Positions 8,697 to 19,624 of a stretch of DNA of 64,000 bases are shown here, one piece after another. The stretch comes from G963666895 sp963666895 (GTDB lineage Bacteria > Desulfobacterota > Desulfovibrionia > Desulfovibrionales > Desulfovibrionaceae). The DNA is taken from assembly GCA_963666895.2 (NCBI GenBank), contig CAXXNS010000004.1, forward strand, positions 9,163 through 73,162. Direction: 5' to 3'. The position numbers and the translations under genes are program-made. The notes below the pieces were generated by a model that was given only the letters and a program-made list of their open reading frames with translations, made no database searches and was not told the DNA's origin. Numbering within the stretch: position 1 is the first letter of the stretch; each line of letters begins with the position of its first letter.

Positions 8697-9269
8697 TCAA
8701 CCCTTGTCTTCAGGGTCGGCCAGGTACAGGTCCAGCAGGCCCTCGGGCGGGTCCACGGTGATGGTCCCGGCCTCCAGGTCCACGGACAGGATGACCTCGT
8801 CCACCGCGGGCAGGAGAATCTCCTTGCCCGAGGGGTGCGCGACCACCCAGACCTCGTGCTCGGCCGTGTCCAGGAAATTCTCGAACCGGCCCAGGCTCTG
8901 GCCCTGTTCGTCCACGACCTCCAGGCCCAGCAGGTCGTGCAGATAGACCTCGTCGTCGTCCAGTTCGGGAAGGTCGGCCTCGTTGACGGCCAGGTCCAGG
9001 CCGGTGAGCAGGGCGGCCTGGTCGCGGTCGTCCACGCCGTCGAGCTTGACCAGGAGCACGCGGCCGTGGGGCCGCCATTTGGCCAGGCCAAAGGTCATGA
9101 TGGTCCCGTCCCGGTCCAGGAGATGCACCTGGGACAGGTTGTCGAACAAGTCGGGGGACTGGGCCTGGGAATGCACGGAAAGCTCGCCGCGCACGCCGTG
9201 CGGCTTGCCTGTGCGGCCCACGATGACCATGTCCGCGTTGGGTTCCTTGTCCCCACTTCTGGGGGTCAT
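8697..9269 (-). CDS. rimM: 16S rRNA processing protein RimM
   Basis: 190 aa when started at MTPRSGDKEP. The RimM N-domain begins VIVGRTGKPHGVRGELSV, and the C-terminal PRC-barrel includes EVYLHDLLGLEVVDEQG and ILLPAVDEVILSVDL. It assists 30S assembly around protein S19. It is placed between khpA (10 bp upstream) and trmD (23 bp downstream), the standard order. Confidence 0.95.
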   Translation of the reverse strand: MTPRSGDKEPNADMVIVGRTGKPHGVRGELSVHSQAQSPDLFDNLSQVHLLDRDGTIMTFGLAKWRPHGRVLLVKLDGVDDRDQAALLTGLDLAVNEADLPELDDDEVYLHDLLGLEVVDEQGQSLGRFENFLDTAEHEVWVVAHPSGKEILLPAVDEVILSVDLEAGTITVDPPEGLLDLYLADPEDKG

Positions 9270-9279
9270 GGACCGTTCC

Positions 9280-9513
9280 CTATTCCAGGATCTCCAGCAC
9301 GGCCCGCTTGCGGGCCTTGGTGGAAACGGCTCCAAGCAGGGTGCGCATGGCCCTGGCCGTGCGTCCCTGTTTGCCGATGACTTTGCCCAGATCTTCCTTG
9401 GCCACCTTGAGCTCAATCACGGAGGTCTGTTCGCCCTCCACTTCCGTCACAATCACAGCGTCCGGATTGTCTACGAGCGACCTGGCGATGTACTCGATGA
9501 GTTCCTTGAGCAT
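9280..9513 (-). CDS. khpA: KH-domain RNA-binding protein KhpA
   Basis: 77 aa from MLKELIEYIARSLVDNPDAV. One type-II KH domain carries the RNA-binding loop GKVIGKQGRTARAMRTLL. KhpA proteins bind many transcripts and often pair with KhpB. It lies between rpsP and rimM, as in most bacteria that have it. Confidence 0.94.
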   Translation of the reverse strand: MLKELIEYIARSLVDNPDAVIVTEVEGEQTSVIELKVAKEDLGKVIGKQGRTARAMRTLLGAVSTKARKRAVLEILE

Positions 9514-9576
9514 GGCAACCTCCGCTGGTGCTGTCGTCATCGCGCCGTTATGGACCCCGGGGTGGGGCGACCGGCG

Positions 9577-9816
9577 CTAGGCGCCGGCCTGCTTGATCAG
9601 GGAGCGGACCGTATTGGAGGGCTGGGCGCCTTCCTTGGTCCACTTGTCGAGCTTTTCCTTGTCGATCACGATCTCCGCGGGCTCCACCATGGGATTGTAG
9701 TGGCCCAGGTACTCCAGGGGGCGGCCGTCGCGACGCACCTGGCTGTCAATGGCCACGATGCGGTAAAACGGACGCTTTTTGGAACCCATCCGGGTCAGAC
9801 GAATTTTCACTGACAT
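9577..9816 (-). CDS. rpsP: 30S ribosomal protein S16
   Basis: 79 aa from MSVKIRLTRMGSKKRPFYRIV, the invariant S16 start, preceded by GGAGAGAAAGCT. The motif GRPLEYLGHYNP is also present. The 69-bp gap to ffh contains a small perfect hairpin (CAACAA-TAG-TTGTTG, 9837-9851) just before the ribosome-binding site, which could affect translation. Confidence 0.97.
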   Translation of the reverse strand: MSVKIRLTRMGSKKRPFYRIVAIDSQVRRDGRPLEYLGHYNPMVEPAEIVIDKEKLDKWTKEGAQPSNTVRSLIKQAGA

Positions 9817-9885
9817 AGCTTTCTCTCCAATTATTCCAACAATAGTTGTTGATTTCCAAAAAAGCAAGAACCACTGACGCTTTGA

Positions 9886-11367
<1,482 letters not shown>

Positions 11368-11441
11368 GTTCGTGGCGCTCCTGGTGGCTGGGGCGAGGGG
11401 CGTACGTCACCACCCGTGCCTCCGGCACGTAAAGGGACTGT

Positions 11442-11470
11442 GTGGTAATGGAGTTGGCCCGGCAAGTCAA
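11442..11470 (-). promoter_or_regulatory. Possible sigma-70 promoter for ffh
   Basis: On the minus strand TTGACT (11465-11470) is followed after 17 bases by TACCAC (11442-11447). The -35 is good and the -10 weak (3 of 6). A perfect small hairpin (CGTGCC-N3-GGCACG, 11415-11429) lies between it and the ffh start and could belong to the leader. Confidence 0.35.
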
Positions 11471-11485
11471 GGAAATCCGGGAAAG

Positions 11486-13639
11486 TCAGGCCGAAGCCCG
11501 GGCGGGCAGACGCACCGTGACCGTGGTGCCCGCCTTCTCGGAACAATCCATGCGCGCGTTGCCGCCGTGCAGTTCCGCGATGAGGCGCACGGCATAGGTG
11601 CCCAGCCCGCGGCCGTTGTCCTTGCCGCTGGTGGTGTACTTGTCGAAGAACACGTCCCGCATGTCCTGGGGCACGCACTCCTGGTTGTGCACGGCCAAAA
11701 CCAGGTCGCCCCCGTTCTCCAGGGACACGGTCACCCCATCCTTGCCTCCGGCCTCCAGGGCGTTGAACACCAGGTTCTCCAGCACCGACCGGAGCAGGCG
11801 GCCGTCGCCGTTCACCGGCAGGCAGTCCTTGCGGGTGCAGACGTGGCCGTTGAGAAGCAGGCGCAGTTCCTCGACCGGGCGGTCGTAGCGCTGGGCGGCA
11901 TCGGTGAGCACGCCCCGGCACACGTCCACCAGATCCACCTCCCGGGGATCAAGCCGGTAGTCGCCGGATTCCAGGGCGTGCAGGTCCAGGGAAAGATTCA
12001 GAAGCTCGAGCATGCGCGAGGCGGCCGCCTCCAGGCGGCCCACCAGCATCTGCTGCTTGTCGGTCAGGTTGTCGCTGGCCTTGAGCAGTTGGCAGACCCC
12101 GACCACGGACTGCACGGGCTGGCGCAGGTCGTGCCGGATGACCCGCTCCATGTCCTCGCGCATGGTCTGGAGCTGCTTGCTCTCGGTGTTGTCCAGGAGG
12201 GTGAAGATCATCTCCTTGTCGCGGTCCCCGGTCTCCAGCAGGGCGGCCGAGATGAGCACGTCCATGAGTCGCCCGTCCCTGCGCACCAGCCGGGTCTCCA
12301 CCGACACCGTGCCCGATCCGGAAAACACCGCGTGCAGAATCCGGCCCACCCGCTCGAATTCCTGGTCGCTCGGATAGAACATGCGGGTGTCCTTGCCCTC
12401 CACGTCCACGGGCAGATAGCCGAGCATCTCGCACAGCCGGTAGTTGACCATGGACAGCGTGCGGTTCTCGCTCACCAGGCCGATGCCCACCGGAGCGGAG
12501 CTGAGCACCGCGGCCAGGGTGGCCTCGCTCTGGCGCAGGCGGGCCACGGTCTGGTCGTCCTCGGTCACGTCCCGGGCATGGACCACGAAGCCCTCCACTC
12601 CGCGGTCCCGGTCCAGCAGGGGGTTGATAACGGACTGGAAGACCAGGCCGTCGCGTTCGTCCCGGTAGCTGACCAGCTCGCCGGTGGCGCGGGCCTTTTC
12701 AAACTGCGCCTTTCGGAAGGCGGCCACTTCGGGTTCGAGCATGGAAAACCGGTCCCGGCCGATGAATTCCTGCCGCGCACCGCCCCAGGAAACGGCTCCG
12801 GCCGCATTGATGTCCAGCAGCCGCCCGTGCGCGTCGGTCACGTAGGCCGTCTCCGGGATGGCTTCCATAAGGGCGTCGAACATCCGTTTTCTGGCGGCCA
12901 GGGCCTCCTCGGCCCGCCTGCGCCCCTCGGCCTCCTCCTCCATGCGCCGGGCCGTGCGGGCCAGCTTGCCGGTCCGCTCCCGGAGCTGCTCCTCGGTGCG
13001 CACCCGGGCCTGTTGGTACAGGGCCTCCATGCGCACGCGCTCGCTGACGTCCAGGACCACGCCGTGGATGCGGCTGGGCACGCCGTACTCGTCGCTCTCC
13101 ACCTCGGCCTGGGCCACGGCCCGGCCCACGCTGCCGTCGCGGCGCGGAAAGGAGAACAAAAAGGCCCCCACGTTCATGCCCTCGTGCAGCCGGTCCCTGG
13201 CCTGAGCCACCACCGGACGGTCCACAGGGTCCACCCGGTCCAGGAACAGGTTCCAGGTGGTGCGCTCCTCGGACGCCCGGACACCGAGCATCTCCTTGAA
13301 GGACAGGCTCCACTCCATCTGTTCGGAGGGAAGGTGCTGGACGAACCCGCCCATGCGGGTCATGGACCGCGACCAGTCCAGAGGGTGGCGCTCCTCATCC
13401 AGCCTGTCGCTGTCACTTTCTTCCAGGGGGATAAAAAGGCTGGCCGGGTCCACGGCCAGGTGATCACAAAGCTTGGCAATGACATCGAACGAAGGCGAGG
13501 AAAGGCCCCTCTCGATCATGCTCAGATATTGCTCGGTAACTCCGACCAGTTCGGCCAGGTGAGCCTGGGTCAACCGCTTAAGCTCCCGGAGAAGTTTGAG
13601 GCGGCGCCCAAACGAGAGTTTGAGTTCCTTTCCTTGCAT
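11486..13639 (-). CDS. Soluble sensor histidine kinase with N-terminal XRE-type HTH and PAS domains
   Basis: 717 aa, no membrane segment. Residues 8-65 form a cro/CI-type helix-turn-helix (LAELVGVTEQYLSMIERG). PAS-like modules follow at about 85-200, 255-365 and 375-490, with a coiled coil near 200-250. A kinase core ends the protein: His in IRHDLRQPVQS, then a HATPase with NLVFNALEAGG and GRGLGTYAVRLI. A DNA-binding domain at the front of a kinase is uncommon. Its N-terminal 200 residues are paralogous to the protein at 15417. No Shine-Dalgarno is seen at the ATG, which lies in an inverted repeat (GCATG-CAGG-CATGC, 13636-13649). Confidence 0.88.
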   Translation of the reverse strand: MQGKELKLSFGRRLKLLRELKRLTQAHLAELVGVTEQYLSMIERGLSSPSFDVIAKLCDHLAVDPASLFIPLEESDSDRLDEERHPLDWSRSMTRMGGFVQHLPSEQMEWSLSFKEMLGVRASEERTTWNLFLDRVDPVDRPVVAQARDRLHEGMNVGAFLFSFPRRDGSVGRAVAQAEVESDEYGVPSRIHGVVLDVSERVRMEALYQQARVRTEEQLRERTGKLARTARRMEEEAEGRRRAEEALAARKRMFDALMEAIPETAYVTDAHGRLLDINAAGAVSWGGARQEFIGRDRFSMLEPEVAAFRKAQFEKARATGELVSYRDERDGLVFQSVINPLLDRDRGVEGFVVHARDVTEDDQTVARLRQSEATLAAVLSSAPVGIGLVSENRTLSMVNYRLCEMLGYLPVDVEGKDTRMFYPSDQEFERVGRILHAVFSGSGTVSVETRLVRRDGRLMDVLISAALLETGDRDKEMIFTLLDNTESKQLQTMREDMERVIRHDLRQPVQSVVGVCQLLKASDNLTDKQQMLVGRLEAAASRMLELLNLSLDLHALESGDYRLDPREVDLVDVCRGVLTDAAQRYDRPVEELRLLLNGHVCTRKDCLPVNGDGRLLRSVLENLVFNALEAGGKDGVTVSLENGGDLVLAVHNQECVPQDMRDVFFDKYTTSGKDNGRGLGTYAVRLIAELHGGNARMDCSEKAGTTVTVRLPARASA

Positions 13640-13716
13640 GCAGGCATGCTACATGATCAAAAAAGAGAAAAACATAAACTTTGAGTTCAATTTTTTGTTT
13701 TTTTCCGAACAACGCG

Positions 13717-14565
13717 TCAGGCCCGCGCCCGGGTGCCGAGATAGATTCCGGCCAGGGCCAGCCCTACTCCGGCCATCTCCAACAAACCAGGACGCCTGGC
13801 GAAAAACAACACGTCCCAGAGGTAGGAACACACCGGCTGCGCCAGCAACAGCAGACCGACCAGGGCCGTGGGCGTGGTCCGCGCCCCCCGGGTGATGAAC
13901 ACCCAGCCCAGGACCTGGCCCACCACGCCGTAGCCCACCAGGGCGATCCAGGACCGGGCGCTGGGGATGGCGAAGGAGTCTCCGGCCGCGGCCATGGCCG
14001 TGCCCAGGAACGCGGCGCAGATCAGGGAGAGCACGGCCACGATGCGCAGGGGATCCTCGTCGGTGCCGGTGGCGGCGCGCTTGAGCGCCAGGAGATAGAG
14101 CGCGTAGAAAAAGGCCGCGGCCAGGCCCAGGGCCACGCCTTGCCGCGAGCCCGGGCCGAAGTCCGCCCACTGCGGCCCCACGATGAGCCACAGCCCGGCC
14201 AGGGCCAGGGGCAGGGCCAGGGCCAGCACCGGCCGCACGGGCTCGCGCAGCAGGGCCAGGGCCAGCAGGGGCAGGAGCACGGCCTGGAAGTTGGCCAGCA
14301 GGGTGCCCAGGCCCGGACCCAGGGACAGGATGGCCTGGTGCCAGCAGGTGATGTCGATGGTGAAGAACACGGCGCACAGGACCAGGATGCGGGCCAGGCG
14401 GCCCGAGGGCGGCTTGAGCCCGTCCCGGACGCAGACCCAGGCCAACAGGATCAGGCCGCCGAAGGCCATGCGCCAGAAGCCCGAGGCCAGGGCCGGAACC
14501 CCGGCCACCTTGACGAAAACCGGGGAGAAGCTGATGAGCACGGCGCCGATGAGCAGGCGGATCAT
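13717..14565 (-). CDS. DMT-superfamily (EamA) transporter
   Basis: 282 aa from MIRLLIGAVLISFSPVF. About ten hydrophobic helices in two EamA repeats are visible. The start overlaps the sfsA stop by 4 bp (ATGA), so the two are translationally coupled. The family exports amino acids or other metabolites; the substrate cannot be read from sequence. It lies 77 bp upstream of the HTH-PAS kinase in the same direction, and that gap is A/T-rich. Confidence 0.85.
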   Translation of the reverse strand: MIRLLIGAVLISFSPVFVKVAGVPALASGFWRMAFGGLILLAWVCVRDGLKPPSGRLARILVLCAVFFTIDITCWHQAILSLGPGLGTLLANFQAVLLPLLALALLREPVRPVLALALPLALAGLWLIVGPQWADFGPGSRQGVALGLAAAFFYALYLLALKRAATGTDEDPLRIVAVLSLICAAFLGTAMAAAGDSFAIPSARSWIALVGYGVVGQVLGWVFITRGARTTPTALVGLLLLAQPVCSYLWDVLFFARRPGLLEMAGVGLALAGIYLGTRARA

Positions 14566-15281
14566 GCGGCCTCCTTGGCGGGCCGGGGCAGCACGGCCAG
14601 CCGGAGCCCCAGATCCAGCCCGTGGGGCGTGACCTCGGCCCGGTAGGGCCAGGCCTCCACGCCCGCGTCCAGGGCGCGGTACAGCAGGTTCTCGTACTCC
14701 GGGTCGATGAGCCCGGCCGGGGCGAAGCATCGGGCGTCCCCGCGCTGGACCAGGAAGAACAGGGCCGCCCGGGCCCCGGAACGGACCGCGTCCGTCAGCT
14801 CCAGCAGATGCTTGCGTCCCCGCTCCGTGGCCGCGTCCGGGAACAGGGCCACCCCGCCGTCCTCCACCAGGGTGACGTTCTTGCACTCCACCCATAATTC
14901 CCCGCGCGGGCCGGTGAGCCTGGCATCCAGGCGGCTGCTCCCCCGGACCCGCTCGGCATGGAAGGCCTGGTATCCGGACAGCTCGGGCATGGCCTTGGCC
15001 TGCCAGGCCGCCCGGAGCAGGCGCAGGGGGGTCGAGGTGTTCACGCCCACGGCCAGGCCGTGGAACCGGACCTGCTCCAGGGTCCAGGCCAGCTTGCGGT
15101 CCGGTTTGTCCGCCCGGGACAGCAGAATCTCGGCCCCGGGCCTGAGCAGGCCGAGCATGGTTCCGGTGTTGTTGGTGTGGGCCTCCACCCGCTGCCCGGC
15201 CATGTCCGCATGCACGGTGAACCGTTTTTCGCGGCCAAGGAAGCGGGCCGTCCGGAGGGGATGGGGATAGGACAGAAGCAT
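14562..15281 (-). CDS. sfsA: SfsA family protein (putative sugar-fermentation stimulation / DNA-binding nuclease-like)
   Basis: 239 aa from MLLSYPHPLRTARFLGREKRF, the usual SfsA length and start. Family motifs include AHTNNTGTMLGLLRPG, WVECKNVTLVEDG and FPDAATERGRKHL. The second motif carries the Glu and Lys of a nuclease-like core. The biological role is poorly defined. It is divergent from the HTH-PAS gene at 15417. Confidence 0.92.
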   Translation of the reverse strand: MLLSYPHPLRTARFLGREKRFTVHADMAGQRVEAHTNNTGTMLGLLRPGAEILLSRADKPDRKLAWTLEQVRFHGLAVGVNTSTPLRLLRAAWQAKAMPELSGYQAFHAERVRGSSRLDARLTGPRGELWVECKNVTLVEDGGVALFPDAATERGRKHLLELTDAVRSGARAALFFLVQRGDARCFAPAGLIDPEYENLLYRALDAGVEAWPYRAEVTPHGLDLGLRLAVLPRPAKEAA

Positions 15282-15362
15282 GGGCCGGATGTAGGGGTTC
15301 CCGACCGGATTGGCAAGCCCCCTTTCCGCCCCCCCCCGATCCGCTTCCGATCCGCTTCCGGC

Positions 15363-15390
15363 CTTGAACCGATTTTTCATTTCATATAGT
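15363..15390 (+). promoter_or_regulatory. Probable sigma-70 promoter of the HTH-PAS gene
   Basis: CTTGAA (15363-15368) and TATAGT (15385-15390) are separated by 16 bases in an otherwise GC-rich region. The predicted transcript starts about 20 bases before the ATG at 15417, and no Shine-Dalgarno lies in that leader. Confidence 0.45.
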
Positions 15391-15416
15391 GAAGACCTCA
15401 ACCCACCTCCAGCGCC

Positions 15417-17309
15417 ATGAACAAGAAAGCATTCGGCCAACGCCTCCGTTTCCTCCGGAAACTGGAACACAAGACCCAGGCCAGACTGGCCGAAGCCGCG
15501 GACATCACGGTGGAGCACCTGAGCAACCTGGAACGAGGCGCGTCCTCGCCCTCCTTCGAACTCATCATCAAGCTGGCGGCCGCCCTGGACACCACCCCGG
15601 CCAACCTCTTCCTGTTCACCCCCTTCCCGCTCATGGACGAGGAGGAATCAGGCCAAGCCTCGGAGAACATGCTGGACTGGCGCGGCTACGTGACCCGCAT
15701 CGGGTTCTTCGAGCACGACCACGTCACGGGCCGCTCCCTGTGGTCCGACTCCCTGATGGAGATCTTCGGCCTGCCGGCCAACATTGCGGGCAAGGGGCTG
15801 GACCTGATCCTGAAGCACGTGCTGGAGGAGGACCGAGAATCCTTCCTGGCCGCGTACCAGCGCTTCATGGAGGGCAACAAGCCCCGGCTGAACACCTTCC
15901 GCTTCCAACGCAAGGACGGCTTCGTGCGTCTGGGCCTGGCCCAGGCCGAGGTGGAACGCGACGCCAACGGCCAGCCCTGCCGGGTGTTCGGACTGATCAT
16001 GGACATCACCGAGCAGAAGCGCATGGAAAAGTCCCTGAGCGCCACGCACCAGAAGATGGAGCAGCGCATCAGCGCCCACACCCGGGAACTGCAGAACACG
16101 GTGCGCCGACTGGAAACCGAGGCCCGGGAAAGGGAAAAGGCGGAGCAGGAGGCCTCGGCCCTGTCCGTGCGGCTGCACCACATCCTGAACACCATCACCG
16201 ACGCCTACCTGGACTACCACGTGCCCTCGGACACGGCCTACTACAGCCCGTCCTGGAAGGACATGCTGGGCTACGAGCCCGAGGAAATGGTCCGCACCGC
16301 GGAAGCCCTGCGGAACCTCATGCATCCGGACGACCGGGAACGGGTCCTGGTGCGCTTTCGAACCCTCGGCCTCGAGAAGGCGCAACGGGTGGACGACGAA
16401 TTCCGCATGCGGGCCAAGGACGGTTCCTGGCGCTGGGTTCTGTCCCGGGCCCAGGTGGTGGAATGGGACGAGCAGAAACAGCCCCTCCGGATCATCATCG
16501 TGCACACCGACATCACCGCGCTCAAGCAGGCCATGGCCGCCCTGGAAAAGAGCGAGTCCCGCCTGGTCCGGGCCCACCAGCTGGCCCAGCTGGGCAGCTG
16601 GGAGCTGACCGTGTCCACCGGACGGCTGTGGTGGTCGAACAACCTCTACCGGCTGTTCGGGTACGAGCCCGGAGAGGAAGACCTGAGCATGGAGTTTTTC
16701 CTCGGCCACATCCACCCGGACGACGTGCGCAACGTCCTGCACGAGCACTCCCTGGTCCGGCGGGGCAAGGACCACTACAGCGTGGAGTACCGATTTTATC
16801 GCAAGGACGGAGAGCTGCGCCACGGCCGGTCACTGGCCGACATCATCGGCGACCGGCAAGGCAAGGGCGACCGGGGATTACGTCTGGCCGGAGCCTTCCA
16901 GGACATCACGGACCGGAAAAAGGTCGAACTGGAGCTGGAGCTCAACCAGGAGGACTTCCGGCGCATCTTCCACCAAGCTCCCCTGGGCCTGACCCGGACA
17001 ACCCTGGACGGCACCCTGCTCGAGGTCAACCAGGCCTTCGCCCACCTGCTGGGCTACCGGCAGGAAGAATTGGAGGGTATGCTGATCAGCGAAATCAGCC
17101 ACCCCGGGGACATGGCCAGGAACGAGGCCCTGCGCAAGGAAACCCTGGACAAGGGGCTGGACAGGTTCGAGATGGACAAGCGGTACGTGCGCAAGGACGG
17201 CTCCGTGATCCAGACCCGGCTCCACGTCGGGGTGCTCCGCAACCTGGACGGCAAGGCCTCCCATCTGGTGGGCATGCTTATCCCCATCAGGAAGGACGAC
17301 AAAGACTAG
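15417..17309 (+). CDS. XRE-type HTH regulator with four PAS domains, no kinase
   Basis: 630 aa, soluble. Residues 1-60 are a cro/CI-type HTH (LAEAADITVEHLSNLERG). PAS modules lie at about 80-200, 255-365, 375-495 and 505-625 (repeated ends such as IMDITEQKRME and FQDITDRKK), with a coiled coil near 205-245. The protein stops after the last PAS with no kinase, GGDEF or other output, so DNA binding is presumably the output. Its first 200 residues parallel those of the kinase at 11486 (SSPSF, LDW, AQAEVE all match in order). The 3' end overlaps the convergent radical SAM gene by 4 bp. Confidence 0.87.
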   Translation: MNKKAFGQRLRFLRKLEHKTQARLAEAADITVEHLSNLERGASSPSFELIIKLAAALDTTPANLFLFTPFPLMDEEESGQASENMLDWRGYVTRIGFFEHDHVTGRSLWSDSLMEIFGLPANIAGKGLDLILKHVLEEDRESFLAAYQRFMEGNKPRLNTFRFQRKDGFVRLGLAQAEVERDANGQPCRVFGLIMDITEQKRMEKSLSATHQKMEQRISAHTRELQNTVRRLETEAREREKAEQEASALSVRLHHILNTITDAYLDYHVPSDTAYYSPSWKDMLGYEPEEMVRTAEALRNLMHPDDRERVLVRFRTLGLEKAQRVDDEFRMRAKDGSWRWVLSRAQVVEWDEQKQPLRIIIVHTDITALKQAMAALEKSESRLVRAHQLAQLGSWELTVSTGRLWWSNNLYRLFGYEPGEEDLSMEFFLGHIHPDDVRNVLHEHSLVRRGKDHYSVEYRFYRKDGELRHGRSLADIIGDRQGKGDRGLRLAGAFQDITDRKKVELELELNQEDFRRIFHQAPLGLTRTTLDGTLLEVNQAFAHLLGYRQEELEGMLISEISHPGDMARNEALRKETLDKGLDRFEMDKRYVRKDGSVIQTRLHVGVLRNLDGKASHLVGMLIPIRKDDKD

Positions 17310-18907
17310 CCCTGCCCGGCCAGGGCCGAGGCCAGGCCCTGGCGCAACCCCTCGTGCTCCGGAAAGGCGTCCACGCCCCGGCCGAGCAGCTCCACCGCCC
17401 GCTCCAGGTCTCCCCCGCGTCCGGCCATGAGCCCCAGCCCCAGCAGGGCCCGGGCGTCCATATTCATATCCAGTGACCGCTCGAACAGCTCCCCGGCCAG
17501 GACCGGACCCTCGTCCCCGGCCACGGCCGCGTGCTCGCCCTCCAGGAAGGTCATGCCCAAGCGGGACAGAAAGTCCGCGTGCAGGGGCCGCATGTCCGGG
17601 TCCGGGTCCAACTCGTCGGCCACCGACCGGGCCCAGCCGGGCAGGCCCCGGACGTAGGCCGCGTGCAGCTCGCCCTTCCAGCGGAGCATGTCGTCGGCCG
17701 TGATGTCCGGGTCGGCCTCGAACCACATGACGTCCTCCACGGGCTCGAGCCAGTAGTCGTCGGTCAGCCCGGTGCGCTCTTGCACATCGTTCCACAGCTC
17801 GGCCCCGGGAAAGGCCACCAGCACGTGGAACAGCACGGCCAGGGGCCGGACGCGTTCCATGCAGGCCACGGACTCTTGGATGCTGGCGTCGTCCTCCCCG
17901 GGCGACCCGTAGATGAAATAGGCCCTGGGCAGGATGCCCGCGGCCCGGGTCAGGGCGAAGGCGCGGTCGATTGCCGCGTCCGGGGTCTTCTTGCCCAGGT
18001 TGCGGCGGATGCGCTCGGAACCGCTCTCCACGCCGTAGGAAATCTGGATGCACCCGGCCCGGCGCATGGCCTTGAGCAGGTCCGCGTCCACGCGGTCCAC
18101 CCGGGAGATGGCCTGCCAGGTGACGTCCAGGCCGCGGCGTTCGATCTCGGCGCAGACCTCCAGGGCGGTCTCGCGACGCACGGTGAAGGTGTCGTCGGAC
18201 ACGAACAAAAAGCGCTGGCCGCGCTTGGCCAGCATCTCCATTTCGTCCACGAAATGACCGGCCGAGCGCGAGCGCACCTTGGCCCCCCAGAACCGGGGCG
18301 AGCCGCAGAACCGGCAGTTGCCCGGACAGCCCCGGGTCAGGGACAGATGGCGGTAGTCCCAGCGGGCGGCCGGGATGGGCAGGGAGTCCAGGTCCCGGAT
18401 GGGCGGCGGCAACGGGTTGAGCACGGCCTGGCCCTGGGCGTCGCGCACGGCCAGCCCGGGCAGGCCGGTCCAGTCGTCCCCCTGGTCCAGGGTTCGGCAG
18501 AGGTCCACGGTCACGGCCTCGCCCTCGCCCACGGCCACGGCATCCACCTGGGGGTAATGGGCCAGGAAGTGCTCCCACAAAAAGGTGGCCGAGGGGCCGC
18601 CCAGCAGGGTCAGAGTCTCGGGGCGGGCCTGTTTGGCCGCTCGGGCCAGGTCCATGGCCTGGAAGCGGTTGGCCTGGAGCACGTTGAAGCCGACCACGCC
18701 CGGGGCGTGCTCCCGGACAAACCCCTCGAATGCCCGCATGGCTGACTCGGGGTCCGGGCCGAGAAGGTGGCCGTTGAGCATCTCCACCTCGTGGCCCGCC
18801 TGCTCCAGGGCCGCGGCCACCCAGAACAGGCCCATGGGCGGAGCCGTGACGTTCTCCTCAAAGGCGCGGGCCTCCATGCAGGCCGGGTACACGAGCAGGA
18901 CGCGCAC
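17306..18907 (-). CDS. B12-binding-domain radical SAM protein
   Basis: 533 aa from a GTG start (VRVLLVYPAC). A cobalamin-binding-like domain fills about 1-140, with MGLFWVAAALEQAGHEV and LLGGPSATF. The radical SAM core then has CPGNCRFCG, the CxxxCxxC that binds the 4Fe-4S cluster. The C-terminal 70 residues look like a TPR pair (GDLERAVELLGRGVDAFPEHEGL). Members modify diverse small molecules or macromolecules; no substrate can be assigned. The VOC gene ends 8 bp upstream, so they are probably co-transcribed. Confidence 0.85.
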   Translation of the reverse strand: MRVLLVYPACMEARAFEENVTAPPMGLFWVAAALEQAGHEVEMLNGHLLGPDPESAMRAFEGFVREHAPGVVGFNVLQANRFQAMDLARAAKQARPETLTLLGGPSATFLWEHFLAHYPQVDAVAVGEGEAVTVDLCRTLDQGDDWTGLPGLAVRDAQGQAVLNPLPPPIRDLDSLPIPAARWDYRHLSLTRGCPGNCRFCGSPRFWGAKVRSRSAGHFVDEMEMLAKRGQRFLFVSDDTFTVRRETALEVCAEIERRGLDVTWQAISRVDRVDADLLKAMRRAGCIQISYGVESGSERIRRNLGKKTPDAAIDRAFALTRAAGILPRAYFIYGSPGEDDASIQESVACMERVRPLAVLFHVLVAFPGAELWNDVQERTGLTDDYWLEPVEDVMWFEADPDITADDMLRWKGELHAAYVRGLPGWARSVADELDPDPDMRPLHADFLSRLGMTFLEGEHAAVAGDEGPVLAGELFERSLDMNMDARALLGLGLMAGRGGDLERAVELLGRGVDAFPEHEGLRQGLASALAGQG

Positions 18908-18915
18908 GGTTCCAG

Positions 18916-19518
18916 CTACCCGGACCAGCGGTTGCGGGCCGGGTCGCGCAGGCTGTCCCCTTCGCCCGGGAAGATCTCGCGTCCGGACCGGGGCTCGGGC
19001 TCGGGCCATTGGCCGGGCCGGGGCTCGGGCCCTTCCAGGGCCGCGGCCGAAGGCTCGGTGTCGATCATGCGCGGGTCCCGGCGCAGGTCCAGGCCGGGCT
19101 GGGGCGCGCTGAACTCGATGGGAATGTTGTTGGGGTCAAAGGCGTAGATGGAAAGGATGAACCCGTGGTCAATGACCTCGGACACCCAGACCCCGGCCGC
19201 CTCCAGCCGGTCCTTGACCTGCCAGAGGTCGTCCTCCGAGGCCACGCCGATGGACACGTGGTCGAAGGTGTAGGGGCCTTTCACCGGCACGCCGTGGTCC
19301 TTTTCCGGCCCGGGCTCCACCCCGCGCCACTCGAAGAACGCGATCATGTCCTGGGGGGATATCTCGAAGAAGTAGTGGCGATACCCGGGATGGCCCAGCC
19401 CGGCCACCAGGCGCATGCCCAGCAGGTCGCGCCAGAAGCGGATGGTGGCGTCCATGTCCCCGGTGGCCATGGCCAAGTGGTTGACGCCGGTGTAGCAAGG
19501 CTCGGTCCTGTCGGGCAC
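18916..19518 (-). CDS. VOC (glyoxalase/dioxygenase) superfamily protein
   Basis: 200 aa from a GTG start chosen because GGAGGAG lies 6 bases upstream; an upstream triple ATG at 19549-19557 lacks a ribosome-binding site. The VOC fold is shown by GVNHLAMATGDMDATIRFWRD and FDHVSIGVASEDDLWQVKDRL, with the His and Glu positions expected for metal binding (NHLA, IPIEFSAP). The last 50 residues are Pro/Glu-rich and probably disordered. Function beyond the fold is unknown. Confidence 0.82.
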   Translation of the reverse strand: MPDRTEPCYTGVNHLAMATGDMDATIRFWRDLLGMRLVAGLGHPGYRHYFFEISPQDMIAFFEWRGVEPGPEKDHGVPVKGPYTFDHVSIGVASEDDLWQVKDRLEAAGVWVSEVIDHGFILSIYAFDPNNIPIEFSAPQPGLDLRRDPRMIDTEPSAAALEGPEPRPGQWPEPEPRSGREIFPGEGDSLRDPARNRWSG

Positions 19519-19624
19519 GGCGGTCTCCTCCGGTAGGGATGGTCCAGGCATCATCATAAAATCGAAGCGTCAAAATGCAAGCAGGGGATTGCAACCCGGC
19601 CCGGGACCGCAGTACAATCAGGCC

